Assembly (NCBI GenBank): GCA_026985075.1
Contig: JALSQX010000093.1
Span: 23,651 to 87,650 of the forward strand
Direction of reading: 5' to 3'
DNA length: 64,000 nucleotides
From: Blastocatellia bacterium
Lineage (GTDB): Bacteria; Acidobacteriota; Blastocatellia; HR10; J050
A model generated the notes under the pieces. It was not told where the DNA came from. It saw only the letters and a program-made list of their open reading frames with translations, and searched no databases. A program made the translations under genes and the position numbers. This document shows positions 1 to 8,568 of the stretch, piece after piece; position 1 is the stretch's first letter; each line of letters begins with the position of its first letter.

Positions 1-1
1 C

Positions 2-157
2 GAGCGCATCGTCTACGTCAAAGGCGATAATCGCGTGCGTTATGGAGAGATCGTCAGCGTCATCGATACCATCCGGAGTGCGGGCATTGACCGCGTTGGT
101 CTGGTGGTGGAGACGCGCGAGGAAGCGGAGAAGCGGCGGCGACAGCAGCAACAGTAA
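2..157 (+). CDS. ExbD/TolR-family protein, C-terminal fragment
   Basis: Only the last 51 codons are in the window; the reading frame is open at the left edge and ends with TAA at 155-157. The visible part (KGDNRVRYGEIVSVIDTI, then SAGIDRVGLVVET) matches the periplasmic C-terminal domain of ExbD/TolR proteins, which couple the proton motive force through ExbB/TolQ to TonB or TolA. It ends in a short charged Lys/Arg/Gln tail. A second ExbD-like gene follows 108 bp later on the same strand, so this is probably the first of two tandem exbD genes behind an exbB gene lying outside the window. The TonB-dependent receptors further along are plausible clients; that link is inference. Confidence 0.8.
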   Translation, partial: ERIVYVKGDNRVRYGEIVSVIDTIRSAGIDRVGLVVETREEAEKRRRQQQQ

Positions 158-265
158 ACAAGTGCTTCAGGACGTCGGGCGCGCGAGCCCAGCCTGGGCC
201 CGAACGAAGATCGAATTCTCATGACCCTTCGATCGCCGATGGGTCGAGGGGAAGGAGTTGTGAGT

Positions 266-718
266 ATGGCCATTGAACCCGAAGAAAAACCAGTGCAGCC
301 CACAGAGGCGGAACCCGATATTAACGTCACGCCGCTCATTGACGTGCTCCTGGTTCTGCTCATCATCTTCATGGTGCTCACGCCCATTAAGCCGCATAAG
401 CTGGAATCCAAGATTCCCGAGCGAGCCAAGCCAGAGGTCGAAGTCGTCAATCCTCTGGTCACCGTGCTGAGCGTGCAGACGGATGCCCGGGGGCGCATCA
501 CCGGCGTGAAGATTCAAAACGACGGTCCGTTCACTCTGGAGGAGTTGAGCGAGCGACTCACCGACGCTCTCAGCTCATTGCCTTCGGATCGGCGCACGGT
601 GTTCATTCGTGCGGCGCGGAATGCCATCTACGGTCAGGTCATTCAGGTGATCGATATCGCCAAAGCGGCCGGGGCTTCACCCATCGGACTGCAGATCGAT
701 GACCTGCCGGAATCATGA
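266..718 (+). CDS. exbD: ExbD/TolR-family biopolymer transport protein
   Basis: A 150-aa ExbD-like protein. It has a short cytoplasmic N-terminus, then the diagnostic segment DINVTPLIDVLLVLLIIF near residues 19-36. This is a single transmembrane helix preceded by the conserved NVTPLIDV, whose Asp lies in the proton path of the ExbBD motor. A periplasmic domain with the usual pattern of strands and helices follows. The ATG at 266 is preferred because GGAG lies 8 nt upstream (254-257); in-frame starts at 221 and 260 have no well-spaced site. It is the second of two tandem ExbD genes. Paired ExbD proteins often form heteromeric stators for TonB systems, but which TonB it serves cannot be read from here. 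Confidence 0.85.
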   Translation: MAIEPEEKPVQPTEAEPDINVTPLIDVLLVLLIIFMVLTPIKPHKLESKIPERAKPEVEVVNPLVTVLSVQTDARGRITGVKIQNDGPFTLEELSERLTDALSSLPSDRRTVFIRAARNAIYGQVIQVIDIAKAAGASPIGLQIDDLPES

Positions 719-833
719 GGGAGTGAGCGCCGCTGCAGGGATCGAGAGAGGCGCACAATCCTTCGATGGGCGCCCCTCGGTCATCCTACAGTTCAAATGT
801 ATGTCCAGTGAACCCAGGAAGGAGGCTTGAAAC

Positions 834-1634
834 GTGAACGCAAAACAACAGGTCGCGGTAGGGGGCCTCGTGCTCCTCTTGGTGGTGGGATTGAGTGGTT
901 GTCGGTTTCTGAACAAGGTCAAGGCGAAAGACCGGTTGAACACGGCAGCCGTGGAGTACAAGCACGGGAACTATGAGAGAGCACAGGAGCTGTTGGAGGA
1001 AGCCCTGGCGCTCGATCCCACGTTGCCTCAGCTCAAACCGTATTATGGAGCGACCCTCTACGCCCGATTCAACCTCACGGGCGATGAGGAATTCGCCCAT
1101 AAGGCCCTGGAGGTCTACCAGCAGGTGTACGAGGAACAGATGCAAAAGGATAACCCCGATGTCGAAACGCTGAATAACACCTTGGCCTATATCGCCGCCA
1201 TCTATGGTAACTTGGGCGATACGGAGAAGAAGCATGAATGGATGAAGAAGCGGCTGGAGCTTCCGGGAATGACGCCCGAGAGTAAGGCGGAGATCTACTA
1301 CAGCCTGGCGACCGATTATTGGAACGATGCCTTCCAGATCACTCAACAGTATGTCATGAACAAACAAGAGGTGCCCGATGAAGAGATTCCCAAGGTCCGT
1401 GAGCTGGCCAATAAGGGACTGGAATACATCGAGCAGGCGCTGGCCCTACGACCGGAATACGCCGACGCGCTGACCTATAAGAATCTCCTGTTGCGCGAAT
1501 TGGCCAAGGTGGAGAAAGATCCCAAAGTGAAGGAGCAGCTCATCAGTCAGGCCGACGAAATACGCCAGCGGGCCATGGAACTCATGAAGCGGAAGCGGGA
1601 GGAGGAGCAAATGAGCCCATCGGGATCATCATAG
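834..1634 (+). CDS. TPR-repeat lipoprotein
   Basis: A 266-aa protein that starts with GTG; a strong AGGAAGGAGG site lies just upstream (816-825). It begins with a lipoprotein signal peptide ending in the lipobox LSGC, so Cys23 would be acylated and the protein anchored in the outer or inner membrane facing the periplasm. The rest is helical with TPR-like repeats (for example VEYKHGNYERAQELLEEALA and, later, ANKGLEYIEQALALRPEYAD). The C-terminus is highly charged. TPR lipoproteins usually act as scaffolds; the position after exbD genes suggests an accessory role for that envelope machine, but this is inference. A clear intrinsic terminator follows, so it ends the transcription unit. Confidence 0.8.
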   Translation: MNAKQQVAVGGLVLLLVVGLSGCRFLNKVKAKDRLNTAAVEYKHGNYERAQELLEEALALDPTLPQLKPYYGATLYARFNLTGDEEFAHKALEVYQQVYEEQMQKDNPDVETLNNTLAYIAAIYGNLGDTEKKHEWMKKRLELPGMTPESKAEIYYSLATDYWNDAFQITQQYVMNKQEVPDEEIPKVRELANKGLEYIEQALALRPEYADALTYKNLLLRELAKVEKDPKVKEQLISQADEIRQRAMELMKRKREEEQMSPSGSS

Positions 1635-1658
1635 GCCCCGTCAGGAGGAGAGAGGTCG

Positions 1659-1701
1659 AACAGGCGATATCCTCAAGGAGAGGAATCGCCTGTTTTTTTT
1701 T
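1659..1701 (+). terminator. Intrinsic terminator after the ExbD/TPR lipoprotein unit
   Basis: A perfect 10-bp stem, AACAGGCGAT at 1659-1668 pairing with ATCGCCTGTT at 1685-1694, with a 16-nt loop, runs straight into nine T residues (1693-1701). It lies 24 bp behind the TPR lipoprotein stop and about 100 bp before the rsh start, so it separates the two transcription units. Confidence 0.9.
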
Positions 1702-1798
1702 GTCTCGATCAATGAAGATGAACGGGGCAAACTGGCTCCAGCGGCGATTTCCGACTACAATGTTCTGTGGAGGGCGGCACCAGCGGTGAGAAAGGCCC

Positions 1799-3967
1799 AT
1801 GATTCGGTTCGAGGATATCGTCCAAAAAGTGAAACAATACCACCCCGACGCCGATGAAGGGCTGTTGCGGAAAGCGTATCTCTTCTCGGCCATGCAACAT
1901 CGGGGGCAGACGCGGATGTCGGGTGAACCGTACCTCATCCACCCGCTGGAAGTCGCCTACATGCTGGCCGAGATGCGACTCGATCATGTATGCGTCGCCA
2001 CGGGTCTGTTGCACGACGTGGTCGAGGATGGTGAAGCAACCGTTGAAGAGATCGAACGCTACTTCGGGCCGGACATCGCTCACATCGTCGATGGATTGAC
2101 CAAGTTGAGTCAGATCAGTTATGCCTCTCGCGAAGAGCGGCAGGCCGAGAGCACGCGGAAAATGTTGTTGGCCATGGTGGACGATATCCGCATCATCCTG
2201 GTCAAATTGGCCGACCGCCTTCATAACATGCGGACGCTTCACTATCTTCCGCGCCGGCGACAGATTCGTATCGCACAGGAGACGCTCGATGTGTATGCTC
2301 CCATCGCTCATCGGTTGGGGATGGGGCGCGTCCGCGGGGAGTTGGAGGATCTGGCCTTTCGATATCTCTTCCCCGAAGATTATGAACGCATCAAAAAAGC
2401 GTTGGGGGAGAGACGCCGCGCCCTCGATGCCACCTTGGATGACCTCAAGAAACGGATTCGAGTGCAGATGGAGGAGAATCACATTCCGGTGGTCGAGATT
2501 CAAGGCCGGGTGAAGCGACTGTACAGCATCTACCTGAAAATGAAACGCCGCAAGGTGACCCTGGATGAGATCTATGATCTGATCGCCGTTCGCATCATCA
2601 CCACCAGCGTCAAGGATTGCTATGCGGCCTTAGGGGTGATTCATACGCATTGGACGCCCATTCCAGGCCGCTTCCGGGATTGGGTGGCCATGCCCCGAGA
2701 GAATATGTACCAGTCGCTTCATACGTCCGTCATTGGCGACAAAGGGCAGCCCTTCGAGGTGCAGATTCGTACCGAAGAGATGCACCGTATCGCTGAGGAG
2801 GGCGTGGCGGCCCACTGGAAGTATAAGGAGGGGCGACGAGGACATCATCCCGAGGATCGAACCTATCAGTGGCTTCGACAGTTGGTCGAATGGCAGCAAG
2901 AGGTGAAAGATCCCCGCGAATTTCTCGATGATCTGAAATTGGATCTCTACCCCAAGGAAGTCTTCGCCTTCACCCCCAAAGGAAAGGTCATCGAACTCCC
3001 CCGCGGGGCGACGCCGGTCGATTTCGCCTATGCCATTCACACCGAGATTGGTCACACCTGCACGGGAGCCAAGGTCAACGGGCGGATCGTCCCGTTGCGA
3101 TATCAAATCCGCAACGGCGATGTCGTCGAAATCATCACCACCCCAGGACATACGCCGAGTCGCGATTGGTTGAAGTTCGTCGTCACCAACAAGGCGCGGA
3201 ATCGCATTCGCAAGTGGCTTCGCGAGCAGGAACGCGTCGAGGCCATTGAGCTCGGGCGGAGGCTGCTGGAAAAAGAGGCCCAACGCTTCCGGCTCAGCCT
3301 GAGGAAGATCCTCAAGAGCGAGCAGCTCCAGCAGATCGCCACCGAATATGGCTATGGGAAGATCGATGAGTTGCTCGCCTCCGTTGGATACGGGAAAACG
3401 CCGGCGCGAAGTATCGTGACGAAGTTCGTTCCCGCCGACCGGCTCCCGCTGGAGGAAGAGCGCCCCCCCTCCCGGCTCGAGCACGTGGCCAACGTGGTCA
3501 GACGGGCGTTGCGACTCGGGGACGTGCCTCTCCGAGTCAAAGGGGTGGACAACCTGATGGTCTACCGCGCGCACTGTTGCAATCCGATCCGAGGCGAACC
3601 GGTGATCGGATACATCACGCGGGGGAAGGGGGTCTCGGTGCATACGCGATACTGCCCCAATGTGCGCAGTTTGATGGTCAATAAGGAGCGCATCGTTGAT
3701 GTGGAGTGGATCAAAGGGAGTAGCGATGAGTCTTATGCCGTTCCACTGCAGGTATTCGTGGAAGATCGCCCGGGGGCCCTGGCCGAGGTGACGCAGGCCA
3801 TCGCTGCCATTCACACGAACATTCGCGACGCCCGCGCCCGGGTGAACGATCATGGCCAGGGCGAGTTGACGTTCACGGTGGAAATTTCCGATCTCAAACA
3901 CCTGGAGAAGGTGATCCAGGCGATCAAATCAGTTCAAGGCGTCATTGATGTTGAGCGAAAGGAATGA
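1799..3967 (+). CDS. rsh: Bifunctional (p)ppGpp synthetase/hydrolase (RelA/SpoT homologue)
   Basis: A 722-aa full-length Rsh protein that makes and degrades (p)ppGpp. The N-terminal HD hydrolase domain is intact: GLLHDVVEDGEAT gives the metal-binding HD and following ED, and LADRLHNMRTL is also present. The synthetase domain follows, with GRFRDWVAMP and ENMYQSLHTSVIG around residues 292-315. The RFRD motif is the basic RXKD-like form typical of bifunctional enzymes, not the acidic EXDD of synthetase-only RelA. A TGS domain (EVFAFTPKGKVIELPRGATP), a Cys-containing helical/zinc-finger region with AHCCNPIRGEPVIGY, and a C-terminal ACT domain complete the order. With both catalytic sites intact it could serve as the sole Rsh, but other copies outside the window cannot be excluded. 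Confidence 0.96.
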   Translation: MIRFEDIVQKVKQYHPDADEGLLRKAYLFSAMQHRGQTRMSGEPYLIHPLEVAYMLAEMRLDHVCVATGLLHDVVEDGEATVEEIERYFGPDIAHIVDGLTKLSQISYASREERQAESTRKMLLAMVDDIRIILVKLADRLHNMRTLHYLPRRRQIRIAQETLDVYAPIAHRLGMGRVRGELEDLAFRYLFPEDYERIKKALGERRRALDATLDDLKKRIRVQMEENHIPVVEIQGRVKRLYSIYLKMKRRKVTLDEIYDLIAVRIITTSVKDCYAALGVIHTHWTPIPGRFRDWVAMPRENMYQSLHTSVIGDKGQPFEVQIRTEEMHRIAEEGVAAHWKYKEGRRGHHPEDRTYQWLRQLVEWQQEVKDPREFLDDLKLDLYPKEVFAFTPKGKVIELPRGATPVDFAYAIHTEIGHTCTGAKVNGRIVPLRYQIRNGDVVEIITTPGHTPSRDWLKFVVTNKARNRIRKWLREQERVEAIELGRRLLEKEAQRFRLSLRKILKSEQLQQIATEYGYGKIDELLASVGYGKTPARSIVTKFVPADRLPLEEERPPSRLEHVANVVRRALRLGDVPLRVKGVDNLMVYRAHCCNPIRGEPVIGYITRGKGVSVHTRYCPNVRSLMVNKERIVDVEWIKGSSDESYAVPLQVFVEDRPGALAEVTQAIAAIHTNIRDARARVNDHGQGELTFTVEISDLKHLEKVIQAIKSVQGVIDVERKE

Positions 3968-4024
3968 GGGGCGGCGGCCGGAGGATTGGCGATCTCGCCG
4001 TCCCATCTCGGGAGGAGATGAGCG

Positions 4025-4411
4025 ATGGAACCCATTCACACTGATCGTGCCCCACAGGCGATCGGACCTTACGTTCAGGCCATTCGGGTTGGGCCATTCC
4101 TCTTTCTCTCCGGCCAGATCGGCATCGACCCGGAGACGGGACGACTCGTCGAGGGAGGGATTCGGGAGCAAACGGAGCAGGTTTTGAAAAACCTGGAGGC
4201 GGTGTTAGCCGCCGCTCAGGCTTCGCTGAGCAACGTTGTGAAGACGACCGTTTATCTGGCCGATCTCGGCGAGTTTCAGCAGATGAACGAGGTCTATGCC
4301 CAATATTTCTCCTCGTGGAAACCAGCGCGAGCAACGGTGGAGGTCAGCCGGTTGCCTATGGGAGCGAGAGTGGAGATCGAGGCCGTGGCGGTCGTCGGGG
4401 ATGTGTCGTGA
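4025..4411 (+). CDS. ridA: RidA family enamine/imine deaminase
   Basis: A 128-aa YjgF/YER057c/UK114 protein of normal family length. It shows the signature blocks GPYVQAIRVGPFLFLSGQIG, then VVKTTVYLADLGEFQQMNEVY and ARATVEVSRLPMGARVEIEA. The Arg in the RATVEV block corresponds to the catalytic arginine that binds the carboxylate of the enamine/imine intermediate. RidA hydrolyses reactive 2-aminoacrylate released by PLP enzymes, protecting other PLP enzymes. The gene starts 57 bp after rsh, with GGAGGAGATGAGCG just before the ATG, so it is probably cotranscribed with rsh. It converges with rpmB on the other strand. Confidence 0.93.
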   Translation: MEPIHTDRAPQAIGPYVQAIRVGPFLFLSGQIGIDPETGRLVEGGIREQTEQVLKNLEAVLAAAQASLSNVVKTTVYLADLGEFQQMNEVYAQYFSSWKPARATVEVSRLPMGARVEIEAVAVVGDVS

Positions 4412-4454
4412 AGGGGAGTGGGGGGGCGCTCCCTGCCCGGCGACCATGCGATCA

Positions 4455-4646
4455 TTACGCGGCTTTGACGATTTTGCCCGCTTTGATGCATCGAGTGCAC
4501 ACTCGGATTCGCCGCACGCTGCCATCGATCAAGACGCGAACGCGCTGCAAGTTGGGATAGAAGCGGCGCTTGGTCCGATTGTTAGCGTGGCTGACGCGAT
4601 GGCCAAATTGAGGGCCTTTCCCGCAGATCGCGCATCGATTTGCCAT
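4455..4646 (-). CDS. rpmB: 50S ribosomal protein L28
   Basis: A 63-aa protein beginning [20 protein letters not shown], with a second CxxC pair near the C-terminus ([15 protein letters not shown]). These are the four zinc-ribbon cysteines of the C+ form of bacterial L28. The size and the basic middle part ([16 protein letters not shown]) match the family. It stands alone on the minus strand, convergent with ridA and divergent from the SurA-like gene, and has its own promoter at 4687-4715 with a GGAGGA ribosome site near 4654. Confidence 0.96.
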   Translation of the reverse strand: MANRCAICGKGPQFGHRVSHANNRTKRRFYPNLQRVRVLIDGSVRRIRVCTRCIKAGKIVKAA

Positions 4647-4686
4647 GCTCTTTGTCCTCCGATATAGTTATAAATTCAAAACAACA

Positions 4687-4715
4687 CTTATAGCAAACTC
4701 AATTCGGGAAGTCAA
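4687..4715 (-). promoter_or_regulatory. Sigma-70 type promoter of rpmB
   Basis: Read on the minus strand, TTGACT (4710-4715) and TATAAG (4687-4692) are separated by exactly 17 bp, a near-consensus housekeeping promoter pointing at rpmB. The interval is only about 80 bp and is shared with the divergent SurA-like gene. Confidence 0.7.
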
Positions 4716-4727
4716 CTCAAGGGTCAT

Positions 4728-5846
4728 ATGAAGAAAGCGTTCGTCATCATGAGCATCGTCGCAGTGGTCACTGGGGGATGTCGAAGTGGCCAGCAGCCGA
4801 GAGCCACCGAGGACGTTGCCGCGCGTGTCGATAAGGCTATCATTCGTCTCTCCGAAGTCGATCGCATCGTCGAACAGCAATTGCGGGATCGAGCGGCCCA
4901 GGGAAATCTGACGCTCACACCCGCAGAGTTAGCCATGGCTCGATTACAGGTGCTCAATACCCTGATCACTCAGGAGGCTCTCTATCAGTGGGCTCAGCGC
5001 CAGGGAGTGGTGGTCAGCGAAGACGAGGTCACCCAGAACATTCAGAAGCTCAAGCGAGATCAGGGGTTGACTGAAGAGGGATTCCAGCGAATGTTGCGCG
5101 ACGCCGGACAGACGGAACAACAGTTCCGACAAGAGGTGAGACGTCAGGTCGCCATCCAGAAGTTGTTCGATCGAGAAGTGACGCCGCGGGTGACGGTCAC
5201 CGATCGGGAGATCGAGGAATTTTACGCCGCCCATCGCGCCCAGTTCGTCGAACGTCGGGGCTTTCTACTCAGCCAGATCATGGTCAGTCCAGAGGTCGAT
5301 AATGTCCCTCAAGATGCGATCGGTGAGGAAGCGGCGCGACGCAAGATTCGCGAGATTTATGACCAGCTCCGAACGGGCGCCGACTTTGCGACCGTGGCCG
5401 CGAGCCGCTCGGAAGACCGCATCACCGGGCCACGCGGCGGCGGACCGACATTCGTCCCGGAACGCTCGTCCGATCTTCCTCCTGCGTTCATTAAGCTGCT
5501 CTCCAGGATGCGGGAAGGCGACATCACCGAACCCATTCGAGCGGGCAACCGGTGGTATATTTTCAAACTCGATGGGCGCGTCAAGCGCGATCGCGAGTTG
5601 ACGCTCGACGAGGTACGTCCTCAAATCGTCAAGGAGCTCCGGCAGCAACGCGAGGAGGTCTTGCAAGCGGCATTGACGCAGATGGCCCTGAGTCGGATGC
5701 GGGTGGAAAACGTCATGGCGCAAAGAATACTGGAGAATCCGACCAACTTCGGCAACTTGCGCCCCATTTCTATCCCTCCCTCGGAATCGCCCCGCCTCCA
5801 CCCATCGACGCCTGAAGATCGTTTGCCGCAGACCAAGGCTCCATAA
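4728..5846 (+). CDS. SurA/PrsA-like peptidyl-prolyl isomerase lipoprotein
   Basis: A 372-aa exported chaperone. The signal peptide MKKAFVIMSIVAVVTGGC carries a lipobox-like end with Cys18. A SurA N-terminal helical domain follows (residues about 30-165: ARVDKAIIRLSEVDRIVEQQ, LNTLITQEALYQWAQRQG). Next comes a PpiC/parvulin rotamase domain around residues 175-290, with the typical FLLSQIMVS start, the DFATVAASRSEDR block, a GGG turn and LLSRMREGDITEPI. SurA and PrsA proteins help outer-membrane or secreted proteins to fold, which suits a genome rich in large beta-barrel receptors. The Pro-rich C-terminal tail is probably disordered. The ATG follows AAGGGTCAT closely and is the only sensible start for the signal peptide. 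Confidence 0.87.
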   Translation: MKKAFVIMSIVAVVTGGCRSGQQPRATEDVAARVDKAIIRLSEVDRIVEQQLRDRAAQGNLTLTPAELAMARLQVLNTLITQEALYQWAQRQGVVVSEDEVTQNIQKLKRDQGLTEEGFQRMLRDAGQTEQQFRQEVRRQVAIQKLFDREVTPRVTVTDREIEEFYAAHRAQFVERRGFLLSQIMVSPEVDNVPQDAIGEEAARRKIREIYDQLRTGADFATVAASRSEDRITGPRGGGPTFVPERSSDLPPAFIKLLSRMREGDITEPIRAGNRWYIFKLDGRVKRDRELTLDEVRPQIVKELRQQREEVLQAALTQMALSRMRVENVMAQRILENPTNFGNLRPISIPPSESPRLHPSTPEDRLPQTKAP

Positions 5847-6057
5847 CAAGTGAATGCTGGTGACTTGTCGAGACGCTGGCGATGAGTCGTGGCGATGATG
5901 AATGGCCTCGCGACGAATCTCTTCTCGCGAGAAGTGAATGGGGAGTTGTCCTCGATGAGGGTTGGAGAGTAAAATAACAAATTGTGCCATTGCGAGGGGG
6001 AGATTGCAGAAACCAGGGACTCCTGTCCGAGAAACGGCGTTATGAGAGGGGAAGAAG

Positions 6058-6786
6058 ATGAGTGTGAAAGAATTGGAGGACGTGATTGAGACGATCGAGT
6101 ATAAACCGGTGACATTCGAACAAGTGCTCGCCGATCGGCGAGCGATTGCTTACGTGGAAGCGGCCGATGCCGTATTGGAGACGTTGGGCTATACCGAGCA
6201 TGGGCTTCGCCACGCCAAACGCACGGGGAAAATCGCGCGACAGATTCTTCAACAGTTAGGATATGACGATCGCCTCCCGGAGATCGCGGCCATTGCCGGG
6301 TACTTTCATGATGTGGGGAACCTCATCAATCGGAATGACCACGCTCACTCCAGCGCCCTCATGGCGTTACATATCCTGACCGATTTGGGGATGGATCCCA
6401 GGGAACTCGCTCTCGTCATGTCGGCCGTCGGGCACCATGACGAGGAGGATGGGGGACCGATCAGTCCGGTCAGCGCGGCCGTCATTCTGGCCGATAAATC
6501 GGACGTTCACCGATCTCGGGTACGTTTGACGGATCCCAAGCAGTTCGACATCCATGACCGCATAAACTATGCGTCGCGACGCAGTTTGCTGAAAGTGGAT
6601 CCTCAGGCGCACGTCATTACATTGGAGTTGGATGTAGATACATCGATCGGCAGCGTGATGGAATTCTTCGAGATTTTCACGCAACGGCTGGTGATGTGTC
6701 GCACGGCGGCCGAGTTCCTCGGGTGCCAGTTCCGGCTTGTTGCGAATAGTGTCGAATTGCATGGAGCCAGCCGCCGGAAATCATGA
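6058..6786 (+). CDS. HD-domain phosphohydrolase
   Basis: A 242-aa protein with an HD fold. Visible metal-ligand motifs are TEHGLRHAKRTGKIA, then GYFHDVGNLINRNDHAHSSA (the HD pair, with further His), and VGHHDEEDGG, followed by ILADKSDVHRSRVR. This order (H...HD...HH...D) fits the HD superfamily that hydrolyses nucleotides or phosphate esters. The roughly 80-residue C-terminal part (from RSLLKVDPQAHVITLELDVD) has no family I recognise. The substrate is unknown. The gene is monocistronic, with GAGGGGAAG upstream of the ATG, and converges with the CDF transporter gene. Confidence 0.8.
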   Translation: MSVKELEDVIETIEYKPVTFEQVLADRRAIAYVEAADAVLETLGYTEHGLRHAKRTGKIARQILQQLGYDDRLPEIAAIAGYFHDVGNLINRNDHAHSSALMALHILTDLGMDPRELALVMSAVGHHDEEDGGPISPVSAAVILADKSDVHRSRVRLTDPKQFDIHDRINYASRRSLLKVDPQAHVITLELDVDTSIGSVMEFFEIFTQRLVMCRTAAEFLGCQFRLVANSVELHGASRRKS

Positions 6787-6858
6787 ACGGCATTTGGGGA
6801 TCTCTATCCTCCGCATAGTCGTTCTCATCCGACGCGATGATGAGGCGACGTGTGGCCA

Positions 6859-7737
6859 TTAGAAGTGAATCTCTTCTTCGCGGAAGTCCGGCGTCTCTAA
6901 TTGCAGCGTGGCGTGAGCGATGCCGAATTCTTCCCGCAGCTTCCCTTGAAGGGCCTCCAACGTTGTTTTATGACTGGCCTTCTCGTCGAGGATGATATGA
7001 GCGCTCAAGGCTTCCTTGCCCGGAGTGATCGTCCAGATATGCAGATCATGAATATCGAGGACGCCGGCAATCTGCTGCATTGATTGTTTGACGGCTTCAA
7101 TGTCGATGTGGGCCGGTGTGGCCTCCAGGAGCACGTTGACTGAATCTCTGATCAGTCGCCAGCCGCAGTAGATGATGAGCAGGGCGGTCACGACGCTGAA
7201 TAGTGGATCGGCCGTCCTCCAATCCCACCGCCAGATGGCCAGTCCCGCCGCCATGGCTCCCAGCGAACCCAAGGCATCTCCGAGAATGTGAAGGAAGGCT
7301 CCGCGAATATTGAGGTTGTGATGCCAAGGAGAGCTCAACAGCCACAGTCCTATGAGGTTAACTACCAGACCACCAGTGGCGATGGCCATCATTTCTGGAC
7401 CCCGGACGGGCGGAGGCGAGTTGAATCGTTGGTACGCTTCATAAAGGATGACCAGCGAAATGACGACCAGGGCGACGGCGTTGATGAAGGCGGCCAGGAT
7501 CTCAAAACGGTAATACCCGTATGTTTTCTCAGGGGGCGCCGTGCGGTCGGCCATCCAGGCGGCCAGCAGAGCCAATCCCAGTCCGGCCACGTCGGTCAAC
7601 ATATGTCCGGCATCGGCGAGCAGGGCGAGACTGTTGGTCCACCAACCACCGATCGCTTCGGCCAGCATGTAGATGGCCGTCAATCCCAGTACGAACCTGA
7701 GTCGTCGAACGTTGTGTTCGTAAGCGTGATCCTTCAT
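6859..7737 (-). CDS. Cation diffusion facilitator (CzcD-like) metal exporter
   Basis: About 292 aa with six predicted membrane spans. CDF hallmarks are LLADAGHMLTDVAGLGLALL in TM2 (the HxxxD metal site), TYGYYRFEILAAFINA leading into TM3, and HILGDALGSLGAMAAG in TM5 (second HxxxD). A soluble C-terminal ferredoxin-like domain (IEAVKQSMQQIAGVLDIHDLHIWTI) is typical of dimerising CDF proteins. Members export Zn2+, Cd2+ or Co2+ in exchange for protons. The inter-TM4/5 His-rich loop is short (SSPWHHN). I chose the ATG at 7737 because MKDHAYEHNVRRLRF looks like the usual CDF N-terminus; upstream in-frame ATGs at 7761 and 7770 are possible. Confidence 0.9.
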   Translation of the reverse strand: MKDHAYEHNVRRLRFVLGLTAIYMLAEAIGGWWTNSLALLADAGHMLTDVAGLGLALLAAWMADRTAPPEKTYGYYRFEILAAFINAVALVVISLVILYEAYQRFNSPPPVRGPEMMAIATGGLVVNLIGLWLLSSPWHHNLNIRGAFLHILGDALGSLGAMAAGLAIWRWDWRTADPLFSVVTALLIIYCGWRLIRDSVNVLLEATPAHIDIEAVKQSMQQIAGVLDIHDLHIWTITPGKEALSAHIILDEKASHKTTLEALQGKLREEFGIAHATLQLETPDFREEEIHF

Positions 7738-7976
7738 GGGCGCTCTCAAAGGTGACGTCATATTGTACACTCACCGCGCCAATTGTGAAGGGCTGAGTTC
7801 GATCGGAGGCGACGTCCGCGGGGGAATAAAAATCAAAAAGGGAAGCGAATCTCGGAGACTTCGCCCAATGAGGCGAGTCAGAGAAAGCACAACGGCGCGC
7901 TTGATCACTTGTCTCTCGACTCGTCCTCGCCTATCTTTAGCTCTTCATTGAATCGCGCATCGACGGAGATGGTGAG

Positions 7977-8501
7977 ATGAAACGGAACGAGTGGCATGAC
8001 GTGAGCTTTCTGTTGATCGTGGGGATGGGGTTGATTCTTTTGAGCAGCATCTCTCTCATCGCGCTCGGTCAACGACTCGGCCAGCCAGCTCCTGATTTTG
8101 TGCTTCCCGACCGGTCGGGACAGATGATCTCATTGCGCGAGTTGCGCGGGCGGGTCATTCTCTTGGATTTCTGGGCGACCTGGTGCCGGCCCTGTCGTCG
8201 AACGATGCCTCACGTCCAGAAGTGGCATGAGCAATACAAGGATCGCGGCCTCAAGGTGATCGGCGTCAATATCGAGGGGCCACTCCCCAGAGTTTTCCGG
8301 TATCTCGATGCCGGGAAGTATGCGTTCACCGTCGTGTTCGATCAGGGGAATTGGCGCAGTCAAATCGTTCAATTGTATGGCGTACACAGCATTCCCTATA
8401 CGTTTCTCATTGATCGAAGGGGCATCATTCGTTATCGCGGGCACCCTCTGCGGCTCCCGGAGAGACTCCTCCAGGCGGTGTTGAGGGAAAGAGGGCGTTG
8501 A
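7977..8501 (+). CDS. TlpA/ResA-like membrane-anchored thioredoxin
   Basis: A 174-aa protein with one N-terminal membrane segment (FLLIVGMGLILLSSISLIAL) and a redoxin domain. It contains the AhpC/TSA-TlpA start APDFVLPDRSGQMISLRELR and the active site FWATWCRPCRRTMP, a CxxC in the thioredoxin position. The cis-proline segment IPYTFLIDRRGIIRYRGHP is also present. Such proteins reduce disulfides in the periplasm, for example in cytochrome c maturation. It stands alone, divergent from the CDF gene and convergent with the aroF end of the trp operon, so its partner is not evident. Confidence 0.88.
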   Translation: MKRNEWHDVSFLLIVGMGLILLSSISLIALGQRLGQPAPDFVLPDRSGQMISLRELRGRVILLDFWATWCRPCRRTMPHVQKWHEQYKDRGLKVIGVNIEGPLPRVFRYLDAGKYAFTVVFDQGNWRSQIVQLYGVHSIPYTFLIDRRGIIRYRGHPLRLPERLLQAVLRERGR

Positions 8502-8568
8502 TGATTTCTCTTCCACCTCCTGCCGCTCTTCCCCTGCATCTCGATGGTTACCCTCCCTCCATGCGATC